Below are positions 37,537 to 47,021 of a stretch of 64,000 bases of DNA, piece after piece; positions within the stretch are counted from its first letter, which is position 1, and every line of letters begins with the position of its first letter. Below the pieces are notes generated by a model that made no database searches, was not told where the DNA came from, and worked only from the letters and a program-made list of their open reading frames with translations. The translations under genes were made by a program, and so were the position numbers. The stretch covers positions 476,309-540,308 of the forward strand of contig CBDBIG010000004.1 of NCBI GenBank assembly GCA_965205845.1. Reading direction: 5' to 3'. The DNA comes from CBDBIG01 sp965205845 [NCBI: bacterium]. GTDB lineage: Bacteria > SAR324.

Positions 37537-37593
37537 ATGCAACAATGGTACAGCGCACAAGAATTGGCAGACATTGCCAATGCACTAAGATAG
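37537..37593 (+). pseudogene. Stub resembling the N-terminus of a MuA-like transposase
   Basis: The 18-codon frame reads MQQWYSAQELADIANALR then stops. WYSAQELA-type text is typical of the N-terminal HTH (HTH_Tnp_Mu_1) of MuA-family transposases. It sits where gene A lies in Mu-like order, to the right of the divergent repressor. The rest of the transposase is absent, consistent with deletion. Confidence 0.45.
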
Positions 37594-37595
37594 CA

Positions 37596-37664
37596 ATGAC
37601 GCAGTTAAGTTTGTTCGAGGGTGGCATGGGCCGCCAGCACGAAGGGAATGACACTTTGCATTAA
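37596..37664 (+). CDS. Micro-ORF with beta-clamp-binding motif QLSLF
   Basis: A 22-codon frame begins MTQLSLFEGG and continues with MGRQHEGNDTLH. QLSLF is a perfect match to the bacterial sliding-clamp (DnaN) binding pentapeptide. It is preceded by a poor ribosome site but is followed within 17 bases by the O-like initiator gene with a strong site. It may be a real peptide, the start of a deleted larger protein, or chance. Confidence 0.35.
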   Translation: MTQLSLFEGGMGRQHEGNDTLH

Positions 37665-37680
37665 AGGAGGTTTTTAAAGG

Positions 37681-38490
37681 ATGCGTGAAGCGGTTGCACA
37701 AAATAAGGGGGCACAAAATGGGGATGTTGCTGTGCTGCCCATAGGCTATAACCAAGCCCTTGAGGGGGTAGCAAGGGGGGATTGGACACCCACTGAAATG
37801 CGGGTATGGGCTGCTGTGATGGGATGCACAGAGCATGGACGTTCCCATGCCCTTTTTACCAACAAGACTTTGGGCGCGATGATTAAGCGGAGCCCTGGTT
37901 GGGTTGGGCAGGTAGTAAAGCGCATGGCCAAACGCAACATGCTTTGGCTAAGCCGTGGTCATTGCAAGCGTGGTGAGTATTGCTTGCGCCCTACAGATTG
38001 TTCGCTGTGGGAGGAACGCGAACCGGTGGTAAGAAAAAAAGCAGCCCCGAAACCCCGAGGCGAACAGCGGTCAGCAAAAGGACAGCAGCCAGCAATACCC
38101 CCAAGTAAGCCCGCCAAGAAGACGCAGCAGCACATGATAGAGGATATCCGAGAATCAGCCTTCGTGCTGTTTTATTTTGGCAACGCTGATCCCCCACGCA
38201 AAGAAGATGGGCAAGCCAAAGCGCATGCCCTGGCGTTGGGGTTGCCATTGCTAAAAAAATACCAAGGCTACCCACGCAAAGAAGGCAGGCTTATGGCACG
38301 CAAGGCATTTGACACCAAATTGAATTGGTTTAAGGCACAAGACAAAAAGCGCGTAAAGCAAGGCGAACACAAAATATACACCCTTAAGAACGTGTTGGAA
38401 ATATTGGAGCAAGGTGTATTCGATGCTGGGCTGTATGACAGAGAGTTGAATTATGTCAAGCACCCTGCAACCTTTTTTAAATCAATTTGA
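37681..38490 (+). CDS. Phage replication protein O-like initiator
   Basis: 269 residues with ribosome site AAAGGAGG. The N-terminal ~120 residues are a winged-helix of the replication protein O type: GDWTPTEMRVWAAVMGCT, LFTNKTLGAMIKRSPGWVGQVVKRMAKRNMLWL. A Lys/Pro-rich linker follows, then a charged helical C-terminal domain (about 155-265). It would recognise the phage origin and load the helicase encoded just downstream, whose start overlaps its end by 38 bases. It is the first intact gene of the plus-strand operon. Confidence 0.65.
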   Translation: MREAVAQNKGAQNGDVAVLPIGYNQALEGVARGDWTPTEMRVWAAVMGCTEHGRSHALFTNKTLGAMIKRSPGWVGQVVKRMAKRNMLWLSRGHCKRGEYCLRPTDCSLWEEREPVVRKKAAPKPRGEQRSAKGQQPAIPPSKPAKKTQQHMIEDIRESAFVLFYFGNADPPRKEDGQAKAHALALGLPLLKKYQGYPRKEGRLMARKAFDTKLNWFKAQDKKRVKQGEHKIYTLKNVLEILEQGVFDAGLYDRELNYVKHPATFFKSI

Positions 38491-40000
38491 CCCACGAGAT
38501 GTTGAAGATAAAAAGGCGGTGATGCATGCAGACAGGGTTGACCCTGCACTTTGTGACGGGCGATTTGATGCGGTGTTTGCACAAAGTTACGCAGCCAGCC
38601 CCATTACCAAGGCCAGCCAGCAGCGTAGTTTTTTACGCGCCAGCCGAGCAAGTCAAGGCCCACAAATACGATGCCAGGGTGCGCATCTTGAGTGCAAACC
38701 TTGGCCAAGACGTGCTCAACCGCTACGATGCAAAAAACACCCCCTTCTACCTCGACTTAGCCCTACCACGGGCACGAAAAAGACTACGGCAGGTTTTTTT
38801 GTTGAGCGAAGACTTTGAAAGTCTCGCAACGGTTAAAGGGCAAGGCAAGTTTCTACTGAGCATCAACGATACACCCAAAATGCGCACCCGCAAACATTTA
38901 GAAGCCGCAGGCGGTGCATTTAGCATTGCACAACTGGCCGAAGCTGCGCCTTACTCGGTAAACATTAAGGTCTACGCCGATGTGGTGCGTGAAGCCTATG
39001 CAAAGCGCACATTCATTCAAAGTTTTGTTGACAAAGCAAAGAGCCTTAAGGAGGGGGACCCTTTGGATGAGGTTTTGCGTGGCGTCATGCGCATGCTAGA
39101 CAATTACAGCAAAGCGATTTGCCTTGATACCTTCACAGCCGATACTTGGCGTGTTGGACAAAACCCTTGCGCACTTTAAAAAGCACACGCACACCATACC
39201 CACAGGCATAAGTGCCATTGACCAACGCCTTGGGGGAGTGAGGCAAGGTGCTTTGCTGGTGATTGCAGCGCGAACCTCACAAGGTAAAAGTGCCATGGCG
39301 TTGCAGATTGCCATGCATGTTTCACGGCACGAGAGGGAAGCGTCAAAGCCCGTCTTGTTTTATTCCCTCGAGATGAAAGATGAGGAGAACGGCTTACGCA
39401 TCATGTCTGCAAAATCAGACATCAGTGCCAGCATTTTAAGCAGGGGCATGGGCAACAAGGAGCACGCTGCGGCCCTCGATAAAATCTACGCAAAAGCAGC
39501 GTGGCACCATCTCTTGTTTTTATCACAACAAGATTTTGATGTGGATCAGTGTGTTTCTTCCATGCGTGTGGCAAAGGCGCACGCATGGTGGGCTTGCCTT
39601 GGTGGTGATTGACTACCTCCAATTGTTGAAAGTCCATCACCTAAAAAAGGCAAGTGAACTCGACCGCTTGACCTACATTACCAAAACCCTCAAGCAAGCA
39701 GCCATGGAATTGGATGTGCCCTTGATTGCTGCAGCACAACTTAATAGGGAAGCCTTAAACAACAATCAAGACCCAAAGTTATCGCATCTGCGCGGTTCGG
39801 GAACCATCGAACAAGACGCCGATGTTGTGGTGCTCTTGCAAAAACAAAACCCCAAAACCGAAAAACCAGATGTCAATGCATTAGACCTTTACAAGGTGAA
39901 CGTTGCCAAAAATAGAGGAGGGCCAACGGGTGTTGGCTTTGCGCGCTTTAAACCAGGCACCACCACATTCTACCCTTATGAAAGAAAGAACCAAGCATGA
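38453..40000 (+). pseudogene. DnaB-like replicative helicase broken by frameshifts
   Basis: Replicative helicase whose parts lie in successive frames. The N-terminal domain (EAAGGAFSIAQLAEAAPYSVN) lies in the frame ending at 39179. The RecA-like domain with Walker A ARTSQGKSAM and LFYSLEMKDEEN lies in the frame 39124-39612. Walker B VVIDYLQLL, AAAQLNREA and the C-terminal LRGSGTIEQDADVVVLLQ lie in the frame 39536-40000. Shifts map near 38.6 kb (less certain), about 39.12 kb and about 39.58 kb. Apart from these shifts the sequence is complete, so inactivation looks recent. Confidence 0.8.
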
Positions 40001-40946
40001 ACATTACCAACCACCACAACCTACCCGCGCCCTTGGTGGAGGCCATTCAAAACGATACCTACTCCAAAGGTGACGCAGATTATTCGGTAAGCGATTTGCT
40101 TGCGCCTGTGCGTCAAGTGTTCTTGTTAAAGCGTCATTCCCACAGCATTGAAGAGGATGCCTCAGCCACGTATTTGGTCTTTGTACGGACAGGCCATGCA
40201 TGCCGTGATGGAGCGTGCAGACACGGACAACGCCTTGGTCGAAGAGCGTTTGGCGATGGGGATAGCGGGGGTAAAGGTTTCTGGACAATTTGATTTGTAT
40301 ACGGGAAAAGGGGTGCTGATCGACTTTAAAACCACCTCGGTTTGGACGCGCATTTATGGAAGCCGAGATGAGGACTGGGAACGCCAGTTAAATTGCTATG
40401 CCCACTTGTTAAACAAGTATGGCTTTGCCGTGAACGCTTTGCAGGTGGTGGTTATTTACCGTGATTGGCACAAGAAAGGCCGCTTAAAAAGCGGTGGTGA
40501 CTACCCCGTTCAACAAGCAGAAGGGCGTTGCTTATACCTTATGGCCTCAGGAAAAAGCCCAAACTTTTATGGAAGACAGGGTGCAAGCATTGGAAAGGGC
40601 TAAGGTTTTGCCTGATGATGCCCTGCCACCTTGCACCCTTAAAGAAATGTGGGCCAATGTCACCACCTGGGCGGTGATGAAACCAGGGGCAAAGCGTGCG
40701 CTAAAAGTGTTTAAAGCACAAGAACACGCAAACGCCGATGCACGTGCACGCACTGCGCAAACGGGCAAGACACACCGTGTTGTAAAACGCCCAGGCAAAA
40801 GGACGAGGTGCGAGGATTACTGCGCGGTTGCACCCTTTTGCAATCAATGGCAGGCCCACAAAGCAGCACAGCCAAAGGATGAAGAAAACGCAAATTACAA
40901 GCAACACACACGCACAACATACCCACCTTTAATAAACACTTGCTAG
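39997..40946 (+). pseudogene. PD-(D/E)XK nuclease (Cas4/RecB-like) broken by frameshifts
   Basis: Phage exonuclease-type gene in three frames: 39997-40170, 40148-40500 and 40494-40946. The nuclease core is visible in the middle part: SGQFDLYTGKGVLIDFKTTS with the D...D-x-K pattern, then QLNCYAHLLNKYG and VVVIYRDW. The C-terminal part ends CEDYCAVAPFCNQW, a Cys cluster as in Fe-S Cas4/AddB-type nucleases. Shifts are near 40160 and 40500. It is paired with the possible annealing protein downstream. Confidence 0.7.
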
Positions 40947-40957
40947 GAGTGAAAACC

Positions 40958-41950
40958 ATGGACAGTGAACTACAAAAAGAAAAAGAAAGCGCAAACTTAA
41001 TGGTTATAGCCACAACACGCGCAGCCCAAGAGGTGCAAGCAGCGATGGTGGTTGCTAAGAAAATGCCCCGAGATGAATACGCAGTCTACAAGCGCGTGAT
41101 GGCTGCTTGCGAACGCCCTGGGCTGGCAAAGGTGGCCGTCTATACCTATCCGCGAGGGAAAACAACCGTGATGGGGCCTTCAATCCGCCTGGCTGAAACG
41201 ATCATTCGCGCCTACGGAAATGCTTCTTATGGGGTGAATGAACTCTCCCAAGATGCAGACCGAGGGGAATCGATTGTGGAAGCATTTTGCTGGGATTTGG
41301 AAACCAATACCCGAGTACAAAAAACTTTTACGGTAAAGCACGCACGTCATACAAAAAAAGGAAGCGTAAAATTATTCGACCCTAGGGACGTTTATGAGCT
41401 GACGGCAAACCAAGGAGCAAGGCGCGTAAGAGCCTGTATTTTAGGCGTTGTCCCTGGGGATTTGGTGGAAGATGCCTTGAGTAAATGCCAACAAACTTTG
41501 TGCAAAGCAGAAAAAGACCCACTCGAATTGCGGGTTAAGCGGATGCTCGAAACTTTTAAAGCAACCTTTGGGGTTGTGAGCCCACAAGTGCTTGCCTACT
41601 TAAAGGTGGGGAAGCCCGATGAAATAAGCGAGGATGATTTAGACACCATGCGCGGTGCCTTCCAATCGATTAAGGATAACACGGCATCGGTCAATGATTT
41701 CTTCCCCACCCAAAAAGCACTTTCCCAAACCGCAACCACCAAAACCCGTGAAGTAACACCCAGTGCACCCCAGCCCGATGAGAGTAAACAAGGCGATGCC
41801 TACTATCAAAAATTGGCGAAAGCCATTGAGGGTGCCCCTGGTGCCGAAGAACTCGAAACCTGGTGGGCAGGGGAACAAGAGGCTGCAAAAGAAGCCTTGA
41901 GCCCTGAGCAATTTGCATCCCTCCAATCCATGGTAGAAAATTGGACGTGA
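40958..41950 (+). CDS. Conserved phage protein, candidate single-strand annealing protein
   Basis: 330 residues, intact. TAGGAG precedes the ATG at 40958. Text such as MPRDEYAVYKRVMAACERPGLAKVAVYTYPRGKT, GPSIRLAETIIRAYGN, TKKGSVKLFDPRDVYELTANQGARRVRACILGVVPGDLVEDALSKC is typical of a phage family found beside exonucleases. The C-terminal third is Lys/Glu/Ala-rich and low in structure. Family name not certain. The inference of a RecT-like annealing function rests on position after a PD-(D/E)XK nuclease. Unlike its neighbours it shows no frameshift. Confidence 0.6.
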   Translation: MDSELQKEKESANLMVIATTRAAQEVQAAMVVAKKMPRDEYAVYKRVMAACERPGLAKVAVYTYPRGKTTVMGPSIRLAETIIRAYGNASYGVNELSQDADRGESIVEAFCWDLETNTRVQKTFTVKHARHTKKGSVKLFDPRDVYELTANQGARRVRACILGVVPGDLVEDALSKCQQTLCKAEKDPLELRVKRMLETFKATFGVVSPQVLAYLKVGKPDEISEDDLDTMRGAFQSIKDNTASVNDFFPTQKALSQTATTKTREVTPSAPQPDESKQGDAYYQKLAKAIEGAPGAEELETWWAGEQEAAKEALSPEQFASLQSMVENWT

Positions 41951-42288
41951 AAGGCAAACCAACGTGCATGAAAAACAATTACAATGGGCGATTGTTGAGG
42001 CACTTGCAATTGGTGTATGCCAACCGCGGTTTGGCTGTTGTGATGGATACCAGCTACCGCGCGGTGCGAGGGCGAAACGGGCAATGGCGTGCCCTTGGTG
42101 AAAAGGGCTGGCCAGACCTGACCCTATGTGTCAGCGGAACGTTTTATGCCATGGAAATTAAAACCCTCCAAGGCAAGCAAAGCACAGAACAAAAAGCGTT
42201 TCAGCATCGAATCGAAAAAGCAGGTGGCCTTTACCACATTGTACGCAGTGTAGACGAGGCACTAAACCTTTTACACCCAAAGGGATAA
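41947..42288 (+). CDS. VRR-NUC domain nuclease
   Basis: About 113 residues. VRR-NUC motif KGWPDLTLCVSGTFYAMEIKTLQGKQSTEQKAF contains the D...ExK catalytic set (PD, then ExK), and later GGLYHIVRSVDEALNLL. Such small phage nucleases resolve branched DNA or process recombination intermediates. The likely start is GTG 41947, whose GTGA overlaps the previous stop; ATG 41968 is an alternative. Confidence 0.75.
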   Translation: MKGKPTCMKNNYNGRLLRHLQLVYANRGLAVVMDTSYRAVRGRNGQWRALGEKGWPDLTLCVSGTFYAMEIKTLQGKQSTEQKAFQHRIEKAGGLYHIVRSVDEALNLLHPKG

Positions 42289-42293
42289 CAGGC

Positions 42294-42563
42294 ATGCACA
42301 ACAAAGCAACCGCCTTGCAAACGCTGTTAAAACAAGAAAAACCAAAAGTAATCGTGCTTTTGCTTGAGCAAAAACTGCGACATAACCTCACGAACGCAGC
42401 TTCACTCTTAGACATCTCGCCATCGCGCTTGAGAGACCTTGCCCAACAAGGTAAAATCTCTCACGCCAGAGAGGGGGACGGAACAAAAAGAAAATACTTC
42501 TTTACCCCTGAGGATTTACAAAACTTTGTCGACACGGCACAAAAAATACAGGCTGTTATTTAA
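42294..42563 (+). CDS. Helix-turn-helix protein (excisionase/AlpA-like)
   Basis: 89 residues. The HTH core NAASLLDISPSRLRDLAQQGKI, then a basic loop (SHAREGDGTKRKYFF) and PEDLQNFV, resembles HTH_17/excisionase-type winged helices that bind and bend DNA. It is placed at the end of the replication operon, near the right end of prophage remnant 1, and could be an excisionase or late regulator. No integrase is visible nearby. Confidence 0.55.
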   Translation: MHNKATALQTLLKQEKPKVIVLLLEQKLRHNLTNAASLLDISPSRLRDLAQQGKISHAREGDGTKRKYFFTPEDLQNFVDTAQKIQAVI

Positions 42564-42705
42564 ACGAAAAACTGAAGCGGCACACCCGTTTAACAGCAAT
42601 TCCACCGCAAAACACACCCACAAATGACGGCTCGCCTGCTCTAAAACCTCCAAAATAAAAGGCATTTCGAGTGTGTCTCTAGTGTGTCTTATTTCCTGCG
42701 AAATA

Positions 42706-42784
42706 TAGCATTCTATGCGATTATTCGAAATAAGGCAGTCTGAACTACCATAATAAAAACAACTGATTAGCATTCTATGCGATT
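42706..42784. repeat. 17-bp direct repeat, possible prophage right-end site
   Basis: TAGCATTCTATGCGATT occurs at 42706-42722 and 42768-42784, 45 bases apart, just before the thioredoxin-domain gene end. A matching copy at the left end near 36.2 kb was not found, so an attachment-site role is unproven. The 42564-42810 gap holds no gene. Confidence 0.6.
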
Positions 42785-42810
42785 TCTCACATGGTTATCG
42801 ATGGGCTTAA

Positions 42811-44904
42811 TCAGCCCAGCAGTTTGGCCAAGGCTTGTGCACTATTCACAGGTTGCTGGCAGATCATGTTTTTACACATATAGGCGGCTGCTTTACCTTG
42901 GAGCAAGCCCTTGCCTTCGAGCAGTGGAATGGTTTTGGCGTGGCTTTGCACCTGATTTGCCTCGACCACACTCACCACGCAATTGGGGATAAAATGCCGC
43001 CGCACAACGTCTAGCATCGCTTGCAGTACGCCATCCTCCCCTTCGCCCACCAAAACAATTTGCTGGGTTGGACCTAGGTAAAAATCCAAGGCGCACAACA
43101 TAGCACTAAAGCTTAAACCTGCTTGATGCAAGTGCTCGCCAAAGCTGGAAAACGTACGCAGCGCATCTTGTTCATACCCTTCTTGTTGCATTCCATAGGC
43201 ATGTAAGGTTAAAAACGCCAGCGCAGCACTGCTGTTCCCCGAGGGTTCTACCCCATCGTAGCCCTCGCAATTGCGGACCAACAACGCTTGGGCATCATTG
43301 CTGGTTTCGTAGTACGGGCCATGGGGGTTGCCAAAATGTTGATTCACACTTTGCATCAAAGCTTTTGCCTGCTTCATCCAGCGCAGGTCAAAATCGGCTT
43401 GATAGAGATCGAGCATGGCCACGGCCAATTGAGCATGGTCGACCAAATAGCCTAAAAACCGTGCTTCGCCCTGGCGCCAACGGCGCAGCAAACGCCCTTG
43501 CTTATTGCGCATGTGCTGCCACACAAAATCAGCAGACCGCTGGGCTGTTTGGGTGTAGGTTGCATCATGAAAGGCCCAGCCTGCACGGGCAAAAGCACTG
43601 ATGGCCAAGGCATTCCACGAGGTAAGCACTTTATCATCGCGCAAAGGGCGGGGGCGGTTGGTGCGTTGTTTGAGCAAAATGTGACGGGCTTGCTGCAGGT
43701 GTTGCGCCAGGGTATCTGCGCTTATTTTTAAAGATTTAGCGACGCTGTTTAAGGGTTTGGTAACGCGTAAAATGTTCGCCCCTTCAAAATCGCCTTCGCT
43801 TTTCACTCCCCAATAGGCCGCTGCGCAACGGGCTATTTCAGGGCTAAGGTGGGTTTGCAATTCTGAGTGTTTCCACACATAGAACAACCCTTCTATCCCT
43901 TCGCTATCGGCATCTTCAGCCGAGTAAAAGGCCCCCTCAGGGGCGCATAAATCTCGGGTTAGGTAGTCTAAAACATCTTCTGCATAGGCGCGGTAAATGG
44001 CTTTTCCTGTGGCCTGATGGGTTTCAACCAAGGTTGTGGCGAGCAAGGCATTGTCGTAAAGCATTTTTTCAAAATGGGGGACATGCCATGCGTAGTCGGT
44101 ACTGTAACGATGTAAACCGCCCCCGAGTTGATCGTAAATGCCGCCCTGGAGCATGGCTTGCAAGGTACGTTCAACCATGTGCAAGGCATTCTTATCACCG
44201 CTTTTGGCATGGTGGCGTAACAACAAGCGTAAGCCCATACTGGGAGGAAATTTATTTTGAGGTTGTAAGCGAAAACCTGCGTACTGCGAATCGAATAAAT
44301 CAGCCTGGGTTTTGACGGCTGCGGCAATCGGGGCATGGCTCCATGTTTGGGTATCATCTGCGGTAAGCAATGCGCGTTGTTGCAGGTATTCGGTTAAAGA
44401 ATCAGCATTGCCCAAGGCATCTTTGCGGCGATTAGACCACACATCCACCAGCATTTTTAGGACCTCACCAAAGCTTTTCCGCCCGTGGGCCGTTTGAGGG
44501 GGAAAGTACGTACCGCCCGCAATGGGTTGCCCTTGGGGGGTTGTAAACATGTTAAGTGGCCAGCCCCCTTGCTGCTCCATCGCCTGCAAGGCGTCCATAT
44601 AGATGCGGTCGACATCAGGGCGCTCCTCGCGATCGACCTTAATGGTGACAAAATGTTCATTTAAATAGGCAGCCGTGGCAGAATCCTCAAAGCTTTCTTT
44701 TTCCATTACATGGCACCAATGGCAAGTGGCATAGCCAATACTAACCAACACCAAGCAGTCACGGTTTTTGGCTTCTGCAAAAGCTTCTTCGCTCCAAGGT
44801 TGCCATTGTACAGGGTTGTAGGCATGTTGCTGCAGGTAGGGGCTTTTTTCGTTAATCAAGCGGTTAGGTTGTTTTTGGGGGGCTGGTGCTTTGGCAGAAG
44901 GCAT
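42811..44904 (-). CDS. Thioredoxin domain-containing protein (DUF255/YyaL family)
   Basis: 697 residues in the normal two-part layout. An N-terminal DUF255 thioredoxin-like domain contains [21 protein letters not shown] and the CHWCHVM motif (Cys61/Cys64), then [15 protein letters not shown] and GGTYFPP. A C-terminal (alpha/alpha)6 glycosidase-like barrel follows from about residue 230 ([41 protein letters not shown]). Function is unproven in bacteria; spermatogenesis-associated protein 20 is the eukaryotic relative. It is the first core gene after prophage remnant 1 and is intact. Confidence 0.92.
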   Translation of the reverse strand: MPSAKAPAPQKQPNRLINEKSPYLQQHAYNPVQWQPWSEEAFAEAKNRDCLVLVSIGYATCHWCHVMEKESFEDSATAAYLNEHFVTIKVDREERPDVDRIYMDALQAMEQQGGWPLNMFTTPQGQPIAGGTYFPPQTAHGRKSFGEVLKMLVDVWSNRRKDALGNADSLTEYLQQRALLTADDTQTWSHAPIAAAVKTQADLFDSQYAGFRLQPQNKFPPSMGLRLLLRHHAKSGDKNALHMVERTLQAMLQGGIYDQLGGGLHRYSTDYAWHVPHFEKMLYDNALLATTLVETHQATGKAIYRAYAEDVLDYLTRDLCAPEGAFYSAEDADSEGIEGLFYVWKHSELQTHLSPEIARCAAAYWGVKSEGDFEGANILRVTKPLNSVAKSLKISADTLAQHLQQARHILLKQRTNRPRPLRDDKVLTSWNALAISAFARAGWAFHDATYTQTAQRSADFVWQHMRNKQGRLLRRWRQGEARFLGYLVDHAQLAVAMLDLYQADFDLRWMKQAKALMQSVNQHFGNPHGPYYETSNDAQALLVRNCEGYDGVEPSGNSSAALAFLTLHAYGMQQEGYEQDALRTFSSFGEHLHQAGLSFSAMLCALDFYLGPTQQIVLVGEGEDGVLQAMLDVVRRHFIPNCVVSVVEANQVQSHAKTIPLLEGKGLLQGKAAAYMCKNMICQQPVNSAQALAKLLG

Positions 44905-44932
44905 GAATGTTGGGTGCTGGATAAAGGTTTAT

Positions 44933-45754
44933 TTAAGGTTGAAGCACGGAAAATTTTTTGGCATGGCTGGGTACCTCAAAAAAGGGTTGAGGATGCGGAG
45001 GCGCAGTCTTAAATTGGCGCAACACCAAAATAAGGGCAGGTTTCTCCCCTGAACCCAAAAAAACATGCACGCGTTTAGGCAAGCGTAAATGAAACTGCCT
45101 CGACATTTTTTGCACGTCATATTGCAGGTATTCTACCTGCATTTTGGGTTGGACTAGCCCCTGGCGCAGCCAACTGACTGGCAGCCCCTGCCCACCGAGT
45201 TCAATGCGATGGATGGAGATTGGCAAGGTGCCAACGGGCCCAGCTTGCGTTAGGGTAACCAGATCGTTTTGCCGTTGTCCTTGATAGGTGCGAAAAACCC
45301 GGCGCCCAATGCGACCGGTAAATAGCATGTACCATTGTGCGGGAGGCACATCGAATTGCAACAAAGCCCGCCGCGCCTCGGGAGTGTTTAAGGTCAACGC
45401 CCGCTGCTGGTTGGCGTAGTCAATTACCATCAAATGGGTTTCGTTCCAGCGCGCCTCAAAGGCTAAAAAGCCTGTAATGCGCGCCAACACCAACAAGCGC
45501 TGGCTACCGTTTGGCCACGCCTGCCAGGTCACATTGCTAATGGTAATCCCTTTTTTAAGACGCAACTGCATGCGCCCTTGGGCCTCAATAGGTGGAAGAT
45601 GGACGGGAAGCACAAAACCTGCCCAGGCTGTTTGGGATATTGCTTGTCGCGGCTGCACCACAAAACTGCCCGTAGAAGGCGTGCAACTCGCACCAACCCA
45701 TGCAGCGCACATCCCCAAAACCCAGGGCCGCATTTTGCGTAATGCCGTGCGCAA
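44933..45754 (-). CDS. LolB-like / DUF4292-type outer-membrane lipoprotein
   Basis: 273 residues. The N-terminus is a hydrophobic leader (MRPWVLGMCAAWVGASC) with a possible but imperfect lipobox ending at Cys, followed by TPSTGSF. The mature part has LolB-like features: a domain with strands (VPPAQWYMLFTGRIGRRVF) and WLRQGLVQPKMQVEYLQYD near the end. It could be the outer-membrane lipoprotein receptor, though the match is weak and DUF4292 is the alternative. The start may be the internal ATG about seven codons in. It lies next to the thioredoxin-domain gene on the same strand, 28 bases upstream of it. Confidence 0.5.
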   Translation of the reverse strand: MRTALRKMRPWVLGMCAAWVGASCTPSTGSFVVQPRQAISQTAWAGFVLPVHLPPIEAQGRMQLRLKKGITISNVTWQAWPNGSQRLLVLARITGFLAFEARWNETHLMVIDYANQQRALTLNTPEARRALLQFDVPPAQWYMLFTGRIGRRVFRTYQGQRQNDLVTLTQAGPVGTLPISIHRIELGGQGLPVSWLRQGLVQPKMQVEYLQYDVQKMSRQFHLRLPKRVHVFLGSGEKPALILVLRQFKTAPPHPQPFFEVPSHAKKFSVLQP

Positions 45755-45819
45755 AACAACGTCCTTTCTTTATTAAAACCCACCCCCCTTTTGAAGGACC
45801 TCCCATCGCTTGGGAGCGA

Positions 45820-45912
45820 TTACTTCATAAAAAATTTCTCGGCCGCGTAAAACAACCCCAGATAAGCCGCTGCAATCACAAAAAACACCGACAAAACTTC
45901 AAACTCGTGCAT
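45820..45912 (-). CDS. Tiny single-span membrane protein
   Basis: A 30-codon frame encodes an acidic start (MHEFEVL), one hydrophobic span (VFFVIAAAYLGLFYAA) and a basic tail (EKFFMK). GGGGGGTGT lies before the ATG. The composition fits a small membrane protein, but no family is recognised. It lies between the LolB-like gene and the EamA gene on the same strand. Confidence 0.45.
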   Translation of the reverse strand: MHEFEVLSVFFVIAAAYLGLFYAAEKFFMK

Positions 45913-46022
45913 ACACCCCCCATGACAACCCTTGCTTTTGGATAAAAAATCACACCACACCTCGCATTCCACATTCTATGTTGAAGATTCCATTGAAGTC
46001 AAACCCTTGCTTGCAAAGGGTC

Positions 46023-46949
46023 TCAAACGCCTCTTGTTCTTCTCTCCATGCTTTCCCTGGGCCCTAATGCGCCCGTTGCCAACAGCACGCCGCCTGTCAC
46101 CAAAAACACCCCAAGCCATTCCGTTGTACTGGGCATTTCGGCCAAAAAAAACGCACCCCCAAGACTGGCAATTACAGGAATCAACGCCAAAAAAGAACCC
46201 GCCTGCACCGTTCCAAGCTGCATGACCGCATACCCATAGGCAAGGTTTGCTAACAAGCCCGAACCTAAGCCTTGAATAACCCCTTGCCATATCAACACGG
46301 TGGTAGAAGTGGCAAAAAAATGGGCATCCTTTGCCCACCAAACTAGCACGAAGTGAATCAATAACGACCAAGCACTGAGCAAAGCGGTCCCTTCCATCGC
46401 CGAAAGTTTGCTAAAGCGAAAAGCCACGGTATAGGCACTCCACAAAAATGCGGCGCATAACGCCAAGGCGTGCCCAATCGAAGCATGTTCTGCCGCCACA
46501 AAAACCTCAAAACCAACAATGGCAAGCACGCCCACCAAAATAAAGCCAAAGCCTAATAGCACCGTTTTATGCACCTTCTTACGGGTTGCTACCCAGGTGA
46601 GTAAAGCAATAAATATGGGCATGGTGCCCACTTGCAAAGCACCGATATGCGCCGTGGGTGCGTAGCGCATGCCCGCGGCAGAAATCAAAAAAAAGGGGGC
46701 ACCGCCAAGCAACAAAATGGGAATAAGCCATGGATATTCCAGGCGTGGCCACAGGCCCTTGCGCCATAGCCATGGAAGAAGGAGGATGCAGGGTATCCCA
46801 TAGCGCAAAACCCCTATGTGTGTGGCAGGCAAGCGCAACAACGCTGCATGGCGGGTGGAAACAATCCAGGCGCTCCAAATGCTTACAGCCAGCAAAACGG
46901 CCAAGGCACCTAGGATTCTTTGGGTGCGCGGCGCGTCTTTTGCTGGCAT
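46023..46949 (-). CDS. EamA/DMT family transporter
   Basis: Drug/metabolite superfamily exporter, about 308 residues from ATG 46949. Two EamA repeats give about ten helices: VLLAVSIWSAWIVSTRHA, then RYGIPCILLLPWLW; second half HALALCAAFLWSAYTVAFR, GLLANLAYGYAVMQLGTVQAGSFLALIPVIASLGG. The substrate is unknown; family members export amino acids or related metabolites. A start 12 codons upstream (46985) also opens the frame, but AAGGCGA precedes 46949. Confidence 0.85.
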   Translation of the reverse strand: MPAKDAPRTQRILGALAVLLAVSIWSAWIVSTRHAALLRLPATHIGVLRYGIPCILLLPWLWRKGLWPRLEYPWLIPILLLGGAPFFLISAAGMRYAPTAHIGALQVGTMPIFIALLTWVATRKKVHKTVLLGFGFILVGVLAIVGFEVFVAAEHASIGHALALCAAFLWSAYTVAFRFSKLSAMEGTALLSAWSLLIHFVLVWWAKDAHFFATSTTVLIWQGVIQGLGSGLLANLAYGYAVMQLGTVQAGSFLALIPVIASLGGAFFLAEMPSTTEWLGVFLVTGGVLLATGALGPRESMERRTRGV

Positions 46950-47021
46950 GGCAGGTCGCCTTGCTACATTGTAGCTTGACTTCACGATAAAAGGCCTTGG
47001 GAAAAGGAATAAAACTTAAGG

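Noticed and set aside
42706-42784. attL/attR pair of a tyrosine-integrase prophage
   Set aside because: No integrase and no matching site at the left end of the remnant, so kept only as a direct repeat.
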